The position numbers and the translations under genes are program-made. A stretch of 64,000 nt of DNA from Aquimarina brevivitae (GTDB lineage Bacteria > Bacteroidota > Bacteroidia > Flavobacteriales > Flavobacteriaceae), in the NCBI RefSeq assembly GCF_004216895.1, contig NZ_SGXE01000001.1, forward strand, positions 806,001-870,000, written 5' to 3'. Under the pieces are notes generated by a model, which saw only the letters and a list, made by a program, of their open reading frames with translations, did no database searches and was not told the origin of the DNA. This document shows, piece by piece, positions 17,763-28,485 of the stretch. Within the stretch, counting starts at the first letter, position 1, and every line of letters begins with the position of its first letter.

Positions 17763-17810
17763 CAAACTTAACCAGTTTTATTAAGAATTTATTAATAACG
17801 AACCTCAACA
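17763..17810 (-). promoter_or_regulatory. Predicted susC promoter with activator-like box
   Basis: On the minus strand TAAGTTTG (17770-17763) is a perfect TAnnTTTG -7 element about 20 bases before the chosen start codon. No TTG lies at the -33 position. Instead TGTTGAGGT (17810-17802) lies about 35-40 bases upstream of the -7 element. The same word occurs twice more near 17964-17994. A promoter without -33 that carries such a box suggests activation by the adjacent regulator. Confidence 0.45.
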
Positions 17811-17963
17811 AAAAACATACATCATCATCCAGGAAGTGTATAAAAATAAGGACAAGACGTTCTTAGCGCCCTTGATAAGAGACTTGAGACCCGATGTTAA
17901 ACTTATGCTAAACGAGCTAAAAAGCCCTAAAAACGGCTTACTCTAACGTTGTAGTATAGGTAA

Positions 17964-17994
17964 TGTTGAGGTAAAATAACATTTTGTTGAGGTA
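17964..17994. promoter_or_regulatory. Direct repeat TGTTGAGGTA, 21-bp period (candidate regulator site)
   Basis: Two identical 10-base words (17964-17973 and 17985-17994) are spaced exactly two helical turns apart, right beside the stop codon of the LuxR-type regulator and upstream of susC. A third copy of the first nine bases lies inverted at 17802-17810. The arrangement fits binding by a dimer or tandem HTH protein; this is inference. Confidence 0.4.
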
Positions 17995-20805
17995 TTACAC
18001 CTCTAATATGTAATTTACTAAATTGTCAGAATGATCTAAATTTAACTTTTTTCTTAAACGATACCTTTTTATTTCGACGCTTCTTACCGAAATATTTAAT
18101 AATGGCGCAATTTCTTTTGAAGATAAATTAAGTCTTAAAAAGGAACAAAACCGTAAATCATTTGGGGTTAAATCAGGGTGCTTAGCTTTAAGTCTTTTTA
18201 GAAAATCTTTGTCAAGGTTATTTAAGGCTTCTTCAAAATGCTTCCAATCATCTTTATTATTTAAATTTTGATCAATAACGCGTTCCACTCCTTTGAGTCC
18301 TTTTTGCTGTTTTTCGCTTTTTTGAAGCTCTTTCTTAATGGAGTTTAAAATTTCATTCTTTTTGATGATACTCATGGTATAGGAAGCTAATTCTCGATTT
18401 TTACTTTCAATATCCTGTCGTAGCTTTTCATTATTTAGCTCCATTATTGCTTTTTCATTTTCTAATTGCTTAAGCTCTAGTTTCTTTTTATTTTCTTCTA
18501 CAATTCGTGATTTTTGTTGTGCATAGTATTCTTTGTAGGCTCTATTAATTAATAAAAAGAGTACAATGAGTACAGCCATATACGCTATTATGATTATGGT
18601 AGAAGCGTACCAAGGTCGATCGATAGTAAACGCATAACTTAATTCATTGGAGTTAATAACATCTCCTGTTTTTGCTCTTACCTTAAACGTATAGTCACCG
18701 GGGGGTAGGTTTTCAAAAATGATGTTAGAATCTGTAGTCCATTTACTCCAGTCTTTATAAAAACCTTCTAAAGTATATTGAAACTCAGGAATGATGTATT
18801 TGTCATATTCTGGTATGGTAAATCCAAAGGAAATTGTATTGACTTTGGATGGCAAGGTAAGTTCTTCTTCGGATAAGGCTATGGCTTTGAAATCAGCATC
18901 CTTGCTTTTAACTTGAACCTTATCCAAAATTATATCGCGTTCCTTAAATTTAAATTCTGAGACTTCTAAATTAATATATCCTTTTGTTGTACCGATCAGA
19001 AAGGTTTCTTCTTGAATATGATTTATGTTTTCAAATCCTAACATTTCTTTTCGTAAAGATTTTGGGATTGGTATTTTATTAATCTTTAATGCTTCAGAAA
19101 ACTGACTTTCGGTAATTTGACCTAAATAATCCTTTGCAAAAACCCATAAATTTCCTCGGTTATCCTTTATAATTTTACCGGTTAAATCCTCTTTAATCTG
19201 TTTAAACCTGCTGTCTTGTACTGTTTTATCGAATGTGTTGTTGTTGGTATTATAAAAATAGGTTTGCTGCTGATTAGTGTACAGTAATTCCTTATCGTAA
19301 GTGACAATATTGGAGTTATCTCCTTTTACTATTGAAGTATCTTTTTTTATGGTTTGAATTTTAGATAATTCTTGGTTTAAACTTAATTTATACACACCTC
19401 TATACTCGTGATTTACCCAGAGGTAATCTTGATAAAATTCCATATATCGGCAAGAGATATCAAAGCCTTCTATCTTATTCCGTAAAGACCATTGATCGCC
19501 ATTCTTTTCAAAAACTACGAGACCATTGTAGGTTCCTTGAAGCAGAAGGTTGGGATTACCCGGTATCGTTTTAAAATTCCAGCCTCCTAAAGCATCAGAA
19601 ATAAGAGTGCTATTTTCTTTGTTTATGATGAAGGTCCCGGAATCGTGCCCACAGAATAGAGTGTTATCGTAAATAAATAAATCCCAAACTTGTCCATTAG
19701 TATCCTGAATGAATTCAAAATCCTGATCAGAGGCCAAAGGTTTAAAAAATACACCTTGATTAGAGCCAATGTATAAATACTCATTATAAACGGCTGAGGT
19801 ATATACCGTTCCTATCTTACCGCGATAATCAGGATAAATTCTTACCGGAGACGTAATATTTATACAATTGATCCCATTGTCTAGCCCTAACCATATGTTG
19901 TTATCATGATCTTCAAAAACTGTAAGTACCGTATTGTTACTTAATCCCTTGTATTGATTGAGACTGTATAGAATGGCTCCATTTGGAGAGACTATAAGGA
20001 TACCTTCTGAGATGGTGCCTAAAACAAAACTTCCGTCAGCTAGGCGAAGTGCACTAAATATGGAGTTTTTTTCTAATGATTTTTCCAAACGCTCAAAAAT
20101 CTTACTAAAGTTCGCACCAGAAAGTCTGTAAAATCCATTATTTCTTGTGATTAATAAGAGATCATCATCCACTAAAGATAGATGTACAATGATATCGTTA
20201 TCGATATAACTAAGATCGTTAACTAATACAGGCTCACCATTTTCAATTTTGAATAAACCTTTTTTTGTATTCTGAAAGTAGACGGAGTTATCTACTTTAA
20301 AAATTCCAAGAATACCGTGCTTGGTGTCAATAATATCTATGACATCGGTGAGTGTATTATAGATATATATTCGGTTTAAAGACTGAAAGAGAATACGGTC
20401 ATCTTGGTGAATGATATGCCAAAATTGCTCGTCTTCGACAAGTTGCTCTTTTATTTTGTCGCTAATAGAGGTGTAATTGAGATTACCGAATTCATCCCTT
20501 TTCCAAAACCCAAAATTCATATAAAATCCTGTATAAATCTTTTGGTTTACCACTTTTACAGATCGAATCACCGTTTTATTTGGAGTTGGATATAAGGTCC
20601 ATTTTTTGCCATTAAATTCTAATAGTCCTTTATTATTACCGGCATAGAGATATTTGTTATCACCCTGTGATATGGACCAATTCTGTGATTCCACCTCTGT
20701 ACTTTCGGGTATAAAGTCTTCTATGGGAGGTAGTTCTTGTCCTAGAACGTAAGGACAATTGGTATAAAAAATAAATAGTAAAAGTAGTAGTCGTAAATAA
20801 TTCAA
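17995..20805 (-). CDS. Propeller/Y_Y_Y-domain membrane regulator with LuxR-type HTH
   Basis: A 936-residue protein. A signal peptide (MNYLRLLLLLFIFYTNCPYVLG) precedes a periplasmic seven-bladed two-component-regulator propeller (repeats such as VFEDHDNNIWLGLDNGI), then a Y_Y_Y domain (FQYTLEGFYKDWSKWT ... FKVRAKTG). One TM helix lies at about 736-756, then a coiled coil (about 760-840) and a C-terminal helix-turn-helix (SSKEIAPLLNISVRSVEIKRYRLRKKL, about 880-935). It resembles a hybrid two-component sensor in its outer part but has no kinase or receiver, so signal transfer to DNA would be direct. It is adjacent and co-directional to the glucan operon, so it is the likely glucan sensor and activator. 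Confidence 0.88.
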   Translation of the reverse strand: MNYLRLLLLLFIFYTNCPYVLGQELPPIEDFIPESTEVESQNWSISQGDNKYLYAGNNKGLLEFNGKKWTLYPTPNKTVIRSVKVVNQKIYTGFYMNFGFWKRDEFGNLNYTSISDKIKEQLVEDEQFWHIIHQDDRILFQSLNRIYIYNTLTDVIDIIDTKHGILGIFKVDNSVYFQNTKKGLFKIENGEPVLVNDLSYIDNDIIVHLSLVDDDLLLITRNNGFYRLSGANFSKIFERLEKSLEKNSIFSALRLADGSFVLGTISEGILIVSPNGAILYSLNQYKGLSNNTVLTVFEDHDNNIWLGLDNGINCINITSPVRIYPDYRGKIGTVYTSAVYNEYLYIGSNQGVFFKPLASDQDFEFIQDTNGQVWDLFIYDNTLFCGHDSGTFIINKENSTLISDALGGWNFKTIPGNPNLLLQGTYNGLVVFEKNGDQWSLRNKIEGFDISCRYMEFYQDYLWVNHEYRGVYKLSLNQELSKIQTIKKDTSIVKGDNSNIVTYDKELLYTNQQQTYFYNTNNNTFDKTVQDSRFKQIKEDLTGKIIKDNRGNLWVFAKDYLGQITESQFSEALKINKIPIPKSLRKEMLGFENINHIQEETFLIGTTKGYINLEVSEFKFKERDIILDKVQVKSKDADFKAIALSEEELTLPSKVNTISFGFTIPEYDKYIIPEFQYTLEGFYKDWSKWTTDSNIIFENLPPGDYTFKVRAKTGDVINSNELSYAFTIDRPWYASTIIIIAYMAVLIVLFLLINRAYKEYYAQQKSRIVEENKKKLELKQLENEKAIMELNNEKLRQDIESKNRELASYTMSIIKKNEILNSIKKELQKSEKQQKGLKGVERVIDQNLNNKDDWKHFEEALNNLDKDFLKRLKAKHPDLTPNDLRFCSFLRLNLSSKEIAPLLNISVRSVEIKRYRLRKKLNLDHSDNLVNYILEV

Positions 20806-21088
20806 GGTATGTAAGGTTTCTTAGCTATGGTTAATATTATACGTAAGCCTTGCAGCCCAAGCTGTATTTATTTCGCTAAGGCTTGGTTTTAATCGTTAAA
20901 TGAAAATACAATATTTATATTTTATAATATAATGGTTTGGTTTTAAAATTCATTTCACTATTGCTTTTAAAAAGGGTCGCTAAACTCGATTCACATTGAT
21001 TAAATTACATTAGATTTTTCAATTTATGTTTTTATAAGATTTCAAATTCCGGCCAGTATTAAAGCATCCAACCGGAATTTTTTAGGAA
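20806..21088. other. Intergenic region upstream of the regulator
   Basis: Contains an inverted repeat AAGCCTT ... AAGGCTT (about 20845-20883) and AT-rich sequence. No gene is seen. It should hold the promoter of the regulator and the end of the TPR transcript. Confidence 0.4.
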
Positions 21089-21631
21089 TTATTTCTTCTT
21101 GTTTTTTCCTTTTTTAGAAGGAACCTTATCCACTTTCTTATTCTTTTTTTTCTTCGGCATCTTATCTTTGATCCGATTTTCTTCTTCTTTTAAATCACTA
21201 ATAAATGCGTTGTTATATGCATAAGGCTTTGCTAGCTTTAAGATCTTCAAAGCCTTTTTATACTTTCTTTTTTGCTCATATAGCATTGCTTTTTTTAAGT
21301 AAATGACCGCTTTGTCCGTACCCTTGACGGTTAATGCATAATCAATTAATTTTTCTGCTTCGGCATAATCTTCATTCCATAATAATACATTGATATATTT
21401 TGGATAGATACCAACCGCAGCAATATCTGCTGCTAACGCTTTTTGATAGTATTCTTTCGCTAGCTCATAGTTTTTTAATTGCTCTGCATAAATTTCACCC
21501 ATTAATCCTAGTGCTGTCGTATTATTTTCATCATAAGCTAAGGCATAGTTTAAGGACTCCACGGCCTCTTCTAAATCATAAGGATAGGCGTCTAACGCCT
21601 GAAATAAATATTTATCTAATAAATTGCTCAT
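21089..21631 (-). CDS. Small TPR-repeat protein with Lys-rich tail
   Basis: A 180-residue cytoplasmic protein without a signal. Tetratricopeptide-like helix pairs cover residues 8-150 (NTTALGLMGEIYAEQLKNYELAKEYYQKALA is a canonical TPR). The last 30 residues are almost all Lys with a few Pro, Val and Ser, suggesting contact with RNA or ribosomes. It starts 7 bases after prfH, so it is the third gene of the rtcB-prfH operon. A ribosome- or RNA-binding accessory role is inference from the tail and context. Confidence 0.7.
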   Translation of the reverse strand: MSNLLDKYLFQALDAYPYDLEEAVESLNYALAYDENNTTALGLMGEIYAEQLKNYELAKEYYQKALAADIAAVGIYPKYINVLLWNEDYAEAEKLIDYALTVKGTDKAVIYLKKAMLYEQKRKYKKALKILKLAKPYAYNNAFISDLKEEENRIKDKMPKKKKNKKVDKVPSKKGKNKKK

Positions 21632-21638
21632 CTTCTTG

Positions 21639-22331
21639 TTACTTTATTTGATTACGTAAATCATTCTTTAGCTGGTTTCGTTTATGTTTAAACGAAGTTT
21701 CTTTTTTCATTTTTTTAAAATCAGTTCCTTTAAATACTCTCACAGGATTACCGCGTTGTAAATTGAGATGATTCTCCCACTGATCGGTCACAATTTGCTT
21801 CACTTTATCCAAATGAGTTTCCCATACTTTTTGCTTTAGGCGTTCTGTAGCTAACTTCTTATTTTGATGTTGAGACCTGCTATCCATAGCAACTACTGTG
21901 ATGCCAGTAGACATATGCGTAGCGCGTACCGCAGAGTTTACTTTGTTTACATTTTGGCCACCGGGTCCAGAACTGCGAATAGCTTGATACGAAATATCTT
22001 TTGTTGCTATTTTTTGATCAACGACTGTGTCCAATTCAAAAACTCCTATGAACCAATTTTTTCGTTTATGATATTTTCTAAAAGTTGAAGTGCCAACCCA
22101 TTGAATCGTTCCGAGCCATTTCTTAAGGAACGCATCTACATCTGATCCTTTTAGCTTTACAGTAGCAGACTGTAGCGTTGCATTTTCATTGCCGGGCGAT
22201 CTATGAATCACCTCATAGGACAACCCTATTTCTTGTACTTCTTTTAAAAAATATTTTAATACCTGGGCAACAACCCAGCAGCATTCTGCTGGGCCTCTGC
22301 CTGCGGTTATTTGTATTAATTTTTGTTTCAT
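21639..22331 (-). CDS. prfH: Peptide chain release factor homologue PrfH
   Basis: A 230-residue protein, much shorter than RF1/RF2, with the peptidyl-tRNA hydrolysis motif SSGPGGQNVNKV (GGQ at 124-126) and the usual downstream SRSQHQNK and Lys-rich end. The stop-codon-recognition domain is absent, as in PrfH. In E. coli, PrfH with RtcB2 releases peptides from ribosomes whose decoding-centre 16S rRNA has been cut, so that RtcB can reseal it. It lies downstream of an rtcB gene here, matching that pairing, with a 239-base spacer holding a hairpin repeat. Confidence 0.92.
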   Translation of the reverse strand: MKQKLIQITAGRGPAECCWVVAQVLKYFLKEVQEIGLSYEVIHRSPGNENATLQSATVKLKGSDVDAFLKKWLGTIQWVGTSTFRKYHKRKNWFIGVFELDTVVDQKIATKDISYQAIRSSGPGGQNVNKVNSAVRATHMSTGITVVAMDSRSQHQNKKLATERLKQKVWETHLDKVKQIVTDQWENHLNLQRGNPVRVFKGTDFKKMKKETSFKHKRNQLKNDLRNQIK

Positions 22332-22406
22332 TATTTTTATTTATAAATCGATTTTCACTTTATAGACTCCAGCTTTCGTGGAATGACAAAATGTTTTTAG
22401 TGTTCA

Positions 22407-22430
22407 TTTTCTTTGCTTGCCCAAAGAAAA
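22407..22430. repeat. Hairpin of a dispersed repeat between rtcB and prfH
   Basis: TTTTCTTTG-CTTGCC-CAAAGAAAA forms a 9-bp stem. The surrounding sequence (to about 22455) is of a kind I have seen repeatedly between genes in Bacteroidota genomes. It sits within an operon, so it may affect expression of prfH relative to rtcB. Confidence 0.5.
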
Positions 22431-22570
22431 CGAACCAAAAGAAAAGGCACTTTTTTCAAGGTGTTTCCAAGCTGCGCAAGGAACCGGATTGTGTTTCCTA
22501 AAATCTTTCCAAGGCTTCAAGATTTTTATACGCAAACAAAATCACTACACTGGTGAAAAAAGATGTAATA

Positions 22571-23962
22571 CTACCGATCCATTCTCACAATTTTTGGTGT
22601 AAAGGTACCGAGTACTGTTACCAATTCTTTTTGATTAGCCATCACCTTTTGGATGTCTTTATACGCCATTGGTGCTTCATCGATACCACCACCAATCAAG
22701 GAGACTTCCTTAGCCTTGAGCTCTTTTTTGATCTCACTTTGGGTCAGCGTTTCTTTACACTTCCGTCTTGATAATACCCTGCCTGCTCCGTGTGAAGCAG
22801 ACTCCAGGCTTTCTGGATTTCCTAGGCCCTTTACTATAAAACCAGGAGCGGTCATAGAACCGGGAATGATTCCCAGCTCTCCTTTGCCAGCTGGTGTGGC
22901 ACCTTTGCGATGTACAATACATTCTTCGCCATTGACGCGTTGCTTCCAGGCAAAGTTGTGATGATTTTCTATAGTTACCACAGCTCGCGTGCCTATTTGT
23001 TTTGCAATGCGATAATGAATATTGTCATGACACGCTTTTGCATAATCACCAGCTAAATTCATCGCCATCCAGTATTCCTGACCATCGTGTGTATCCAAAT
23101 CTAACCAGGCCAACTGCTGCACATGTTTTGGTAACGGACATTGCTTAGTGGCGAGGTAAGTATAGTGTTTAGCAATATTAGCACCCAATCCTCGCGATCC
23201 GCTATGCGACAATACAGCTAAATAGTGACCCGCAGGTAATTTCCACTCACGCTCTGGTGTTGAAATGTCTACAATGCCAAACTCCACAAAATGGTTACCA
23301 CCACCAGAGGTTCCTAGCTGCTTGTAAGCTTTATCCTTAAGTCGCTTTAGCAATGGAATATCCTTAAACTCATTTCTTTCAAAAATTTCGTGATCGTGTT
23401 TTACTTTATGGGTCTCTTGCATCCCAAATTTGGTGTGCTCCATTAAGATGTTCTCCAACTGATCTTTTTTTCCTTTTAGATACGATACTGGCATCTCAAA
23501 AATGCTTAAACTCATTCTACACCCTATATCCACGCCTACTCCATAGGGGATTACAGCATTTTTAGTCGCCAGCACTCCACCGATAGGCAATCCATAACCG
23601 GAGTGTGCATCGGGCATTAAAGCACCGGCCACACTGATCGGTAATTTTAGCGCATCAAATAATTGATATTTGGCCTGCGCTTCAATTTCATTTTCGCCAT
23701 AAATCCTAAAAGGTGCTCTGGTAGTCTTGAGTGTTTGCCTTTTGACTACTACTGGGTCCAGAAGGCTTTCAGCGATTTTACCCCAGACGCCATCTCCTTT
23801 ATAATTTTCAGGATGTTGTAACACTTTTTTTGCTTCTGTGAGTAGTTGTTCTTTTTTTACTTTTTTATGATATCTATTAGTCTGACCCAGGGTCACGTTG
23901 ATACTATTGTTTTTTGGAAATCCTAATTTGATTAGGTCCTTTCCGCTTAATTTCTTTCCCAT
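22571..23962 (-). CDS. rtcB: RNA ligase RtcB (PrfH-linked paralogue)
   Basis: A 463-residue protein with the complete RtcB signature: MPDAH (H120), GVGVDIGC (D145, C148), GGGNHF (N223, H224), LSHSGSRG (H253), NHHNFAW, HRKGATP and HGAGRVLSR. H391 lies 72 residues from the C-terminus, the position of the guanylylated His337 in the E. coli protein. RtcB joins 2',3'-cyclic phosphate or 3'-phosphate ends to 5'-OH RNA using GTP and Mn(II). Its place upstream of prfH suggests repair of cut rRNA or tRNA. Confidence 0.95.
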   Translation of the reverse strand: MGKKLSGKDLIKLGFPKNNSINVTLGQTNRYHKKVKKEQLLTEAKKVLQHPENYKGDGVWGKIAESLLDPVVVKRQTLKTTRAPFRIYGENEIEAQAKYQLFDALKLPISVAGALMPDAHSGYGLPIGGVLATKNAVIPYGVGVDIGCRMSLSIFEMPVSYLKGKKDQLENILMEHTKFGMQETHKVKHDHEIFERNEFKDIPLLKRLKDKAYKQLGTSGGGNHFVEFGIVDISTPEREWKLPAGHYLAVLSHSGSRGLGANIAKHYTYLATKQCPLPKHVQQLAWLDLDTHDGQEYWMAMNLAGDYAKACHDNIHYRIAKQIGTRAVVTIENHHNFAWKQRVNGEECIVHRKGATPAGKGELGIIPGSMTAPGFIVKGLGNPESLESASHGAGRVLSRRKCKETLTQSEIKKELKAKEVSLIGGGIDEAPMAYKDIQKVMANQKELVTVLGTFTPKIVRMDR

Positions 23963-23975
23963 GATTTTATACTTT

Positions 23976-24082
23976 GGGCGTTACCCCGAGTACTCGGGGT
24001 CGGGTTTTCTGCTGTATCTTTTACAGAATCGCTTCGGAATCCTCAGCGGACTGTAAAAGGATGTCGCGGCAACCCCTAACGC
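23976..24082. repeat. Structured dispersed element, copy 1
   Basis: Outer stem GCGTTA / TAACGC encloses hairpin CCCCGAG-TA-CTCGGGG and a second stem CTTTTACAG / CTGTAAAAG, joined by TCGGGTTTTCTGCTGTATC. A diverged copy with the same layout and different stem bases lies at 35069-35154. The orientation given is that of the plus strand. It sits 13 bases upstream of the rtcB start codon. Confidence 0.65.
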
Positions 24083-24331
24083 AAAATTTTATGACAAACG
24101 AACATCAAGGGTAGCTGCACAACAAGTAGTATATAGTTGTGAATGCCTACAATAATGTCCGAAACTTAGGGCTCCGGACTTCATAGCATCTAAATAGGGT
24201 AGTTACTTAGTAGTGAAGTCCCGAAGCGTACTCAAATACAGACCTTGTCCTTTTTGAGTTTTTGAATGTGCTTGTATAAAAGTCATTGTACTTCGGTATT
24301 ATGGTTTATTATTTAATACTTAATTGTCTAT

Positions 24332-24376
24332 ACCTCGCCGGAGCTTGTCCTGAACTTGCCGAAGGGCTCGGTATGA
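24332..24376. repeat. REP-like intergenic repeat fragment
   Basis: CTCGCCGGAGCTTGTCC ... GCCGAAGGGCTCGG contains interrupted inverted halves and resembles short GC-richer repeats scattered between genes in many flavobacterial genomes. Its base composition stands out from the AT-rich surroundings. Confidence 0.4.
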
Positions 24377-24635
24377 CAGTTTAACTTATTAAGTTTGCGG
24401 TGCAAATATGTAACGGGTTTTTTAAATATGCAACTAAAAAATCAATTTATTTTATTGGTAATCAATTGGTTACATTGAAAATTAGGCATTAAGGGTCTTG
24501 TCCGTAACGTGTTGGTTACCGATATTTTACGCAATGATTTGATTCACTGTGTTTTAGCATTTAGGCGTATGCAAATTGTTTTTCAGGCATTATTTAAATT
24601 TTTTTGTCATTTTTCTTTCCTTTTAAACTCTCCAT

Positions 24636-24667
24636 AAAAAAAGCGCCCAATTTCTTGGACGCTTTCT
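24636..24667 (-). terminator. Rho-independent terminator
   Basis: On the minus strand AAAGCGTCC ... GGGCGCTTTTTTT forms a stem (one mismatch or wobble) followed by T residues. It probably ends the transcript of the operon finishing with the aldose-epimerase gene, about 190 bases downstream of its stop. Confidence 0.65.
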
Positions 24668-24853
24668 CAATATGTTGATGTTAAAACCTGACTACTTATT
24701 ACATAGCTGGCTCAGTGAGCGTCCTTTTTTATGTGATATGAAGTACATCATGGTTTTATAAATGGTTTTTCTTGTTCGTATAATCGAGTACAAAAGTAGT
24801 GTAATATTTCAAGTTTCCTAATCAAAAACGCTATTTAGAAGCGTTTTAGCCTA

Positions 24854-25723
24854 TCAATATACAGTAATAGTATAAGAACTATGATGAATTTCTTTAGCAG
24901 GTAATTGTTGAATACCTTCTTTTTCTTCCAGGTTTTGATTGGTATTTTCTACGTCCGCATAGCCCAACCAGGGTTCGATACATACGTAAGGGGCATTTGG
25001 TTTTGCCCAAATCCCCAAATCCGGAAAATCCTTGAAGTCTACAGATAGTATAGGTCCTTTGTTATTGTGACTTAATGTTGCTTTACCAGCATTGATCTGT
25101 TTAAAAATCAAGGCATCGTTATCAAATAGGTTAGGAGTGAGCTTAATTTTATCATCTTCAAAGATCGCAATGGTTTGGTTACTAATTAACCCTTCCTTGT
25201 TCAGCACATGGCTTTTGGCACCTGTTCCGTTTTGCAACTGAATATAATAATCGGTATAGACTTCATCTTCATAGAGCGGACAATTAAATGCTGGATGCCC
25301 GCCGACACTAAAATACATAGTAGTGTTTCCTCTATTTGTAATTTGATGAGATACCTTGAGTTGATTTTCTATGAGCTCGTAAGTAACCTCAAATCGAAAA
25401 TGAAAAGGATAAATTTTTAGGGTTTCTGCTGAATCCTGTAATGAAAAAGTTACTTTCGTTTCTGCGGGTTGATCGACGACCAAATCTTCATTGTATCGTA
25501 TAAACCCATGTTTGGGCAATTCATATGATTGCCCTTTATATGCATAAGTACCCTCTTTTAAGCCACCAATAATAGGAAACAATACCGGAGCTCTACTTGC
25601 CCAGATATCAGGATCTCCCTGCCACAGGTATTCGGTAGTGTTCTTTTTATTATAGATACTATGGAGTTCAGCCCCAATAGAATTGATCTTAACTTTTAAA
25701 AATTCGTTTTCCAGGGTGTGCAT
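24854..25723 (-). CDS. Aldose 1-epimerase family protein (LacX-like)
   Basis: A 289-residue galactose-mutarotase-like beta-sandwich without a signal. Motifs include GAELHSIYNKKN, APVLFPIIGGLKEGTY, LPKHGFIRY (active-site His) and VGGHPAFNCPL (second His), with late CIEPWLG supplying the acidic residue. This subfamily (LacX-like) interconverts anomers of hexoses or hexose phosphates; the exact substrate is unknown. It lies 13 bases after the membrane-protein gene of the second rtcB operon, so it may share that transcript, but the metabolic link is unclear. Confidence 0.85.
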   Translation of the reverse strand: MHTLENEFLKVKINSIGAELHSIYNKKNTTEYLWQGDPDIWASRAPVLFPIIGGLKEGTYAYKGQSYELPKHGFIRYNEDLVVDQPAETKVTFSLQDSAETLKIYPFHFRFEVTYELIENQLKVSHQITNRGNTTMYFSVGGHPAFNCPLYEDEVYTDYYIQLQNGTGAKSHVLNKEGLISNQTIAIFEDDKIKLTPNLFDNDALIFKQINAGKATLSHNNKGPILSVDFKDFPDLGIWAKPNAPYVCIEPWLGYADVENTNQNLEEKEGIQQLPAKEIHHSSYTITVY

Positions 25724-25736
25724 GTTTTAATACGTG

Positions 25737-28313
<2,577 letters not shown>

Positions 28314-28392
28314 AATTTTTCTTTTGAAGCTTTGCCGACTCGTTGTTCAGCAGAGCAATTACATAACCAATGTTTTAATATTTATTCTGAAG

Positions 28393-28428
28393 CAAAAATG
28401 TTTGTATACTACGCAACTATTTTGCGTA
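28393..28428 (-). promoter_or_regulatory. Predicted operator and promoter of the second rtcB operon
   Basis: TACGCAA-N5-TTGCGTA (28410-28428) is a perfect palindrome. On the minus strand its second half supplies a TTG, and TTTTG (28397-28393, within CATTTTTG, a near match to TAnnTTTG) begins exactly 19 bases after that TTG. The WYL gene at 29305 has the same palindrome with the same 19-base spacing. A repressor or activator bound here would cover the -33 region. Confidence 0.65.
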
Positions 28429-28430
28429 AT

Positions 28431-28458
28431 AAAAAAAGGCAAGAAGTATCTTGCCTTT
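28431..28458 (-). terminator. Rho-independent terminator of the 28486-29109 gene
   Basis: AAAGGCAAGA-AGTA-TCTTGCCTTT is a perfect 10-bp stem. On the minus strand it is followed by T residues. It insulates the lipoprotein gene from the rtcB operon promoter directly below it. Confidence 0.85.
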
Positions 28459-28485
28459 GGATCGTATATTTTTAAGTGATATTAT

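Larger units (their letters stand above)
24083..24853. other. Long non-coding stretch with scattered repeats
   Basis: About 770 bases without a convincing gene. I see a long-range inverted repeat GGACTTCA ... TGAAGTCC (about 24176-24221), a repeat fragment at 24332-24376 (GCTTGTCCTGAACTTGCCG-type), one half-site TTACGCAA near 24527 and a terminator hairpin near 24650. It separates the PrfH-linked rtcB operon from the aldose-epimerase gene. Confidence 0.5.

Noticed and set aside
24520..24545. A third WYL palindrome upstream of the PrfH-linked rtcB
   Set aside because: Only the left half TTACGCAA is present; the right half matches poorly, the spacing is off, it is 560 bases from the gene, and no -7 element follows.
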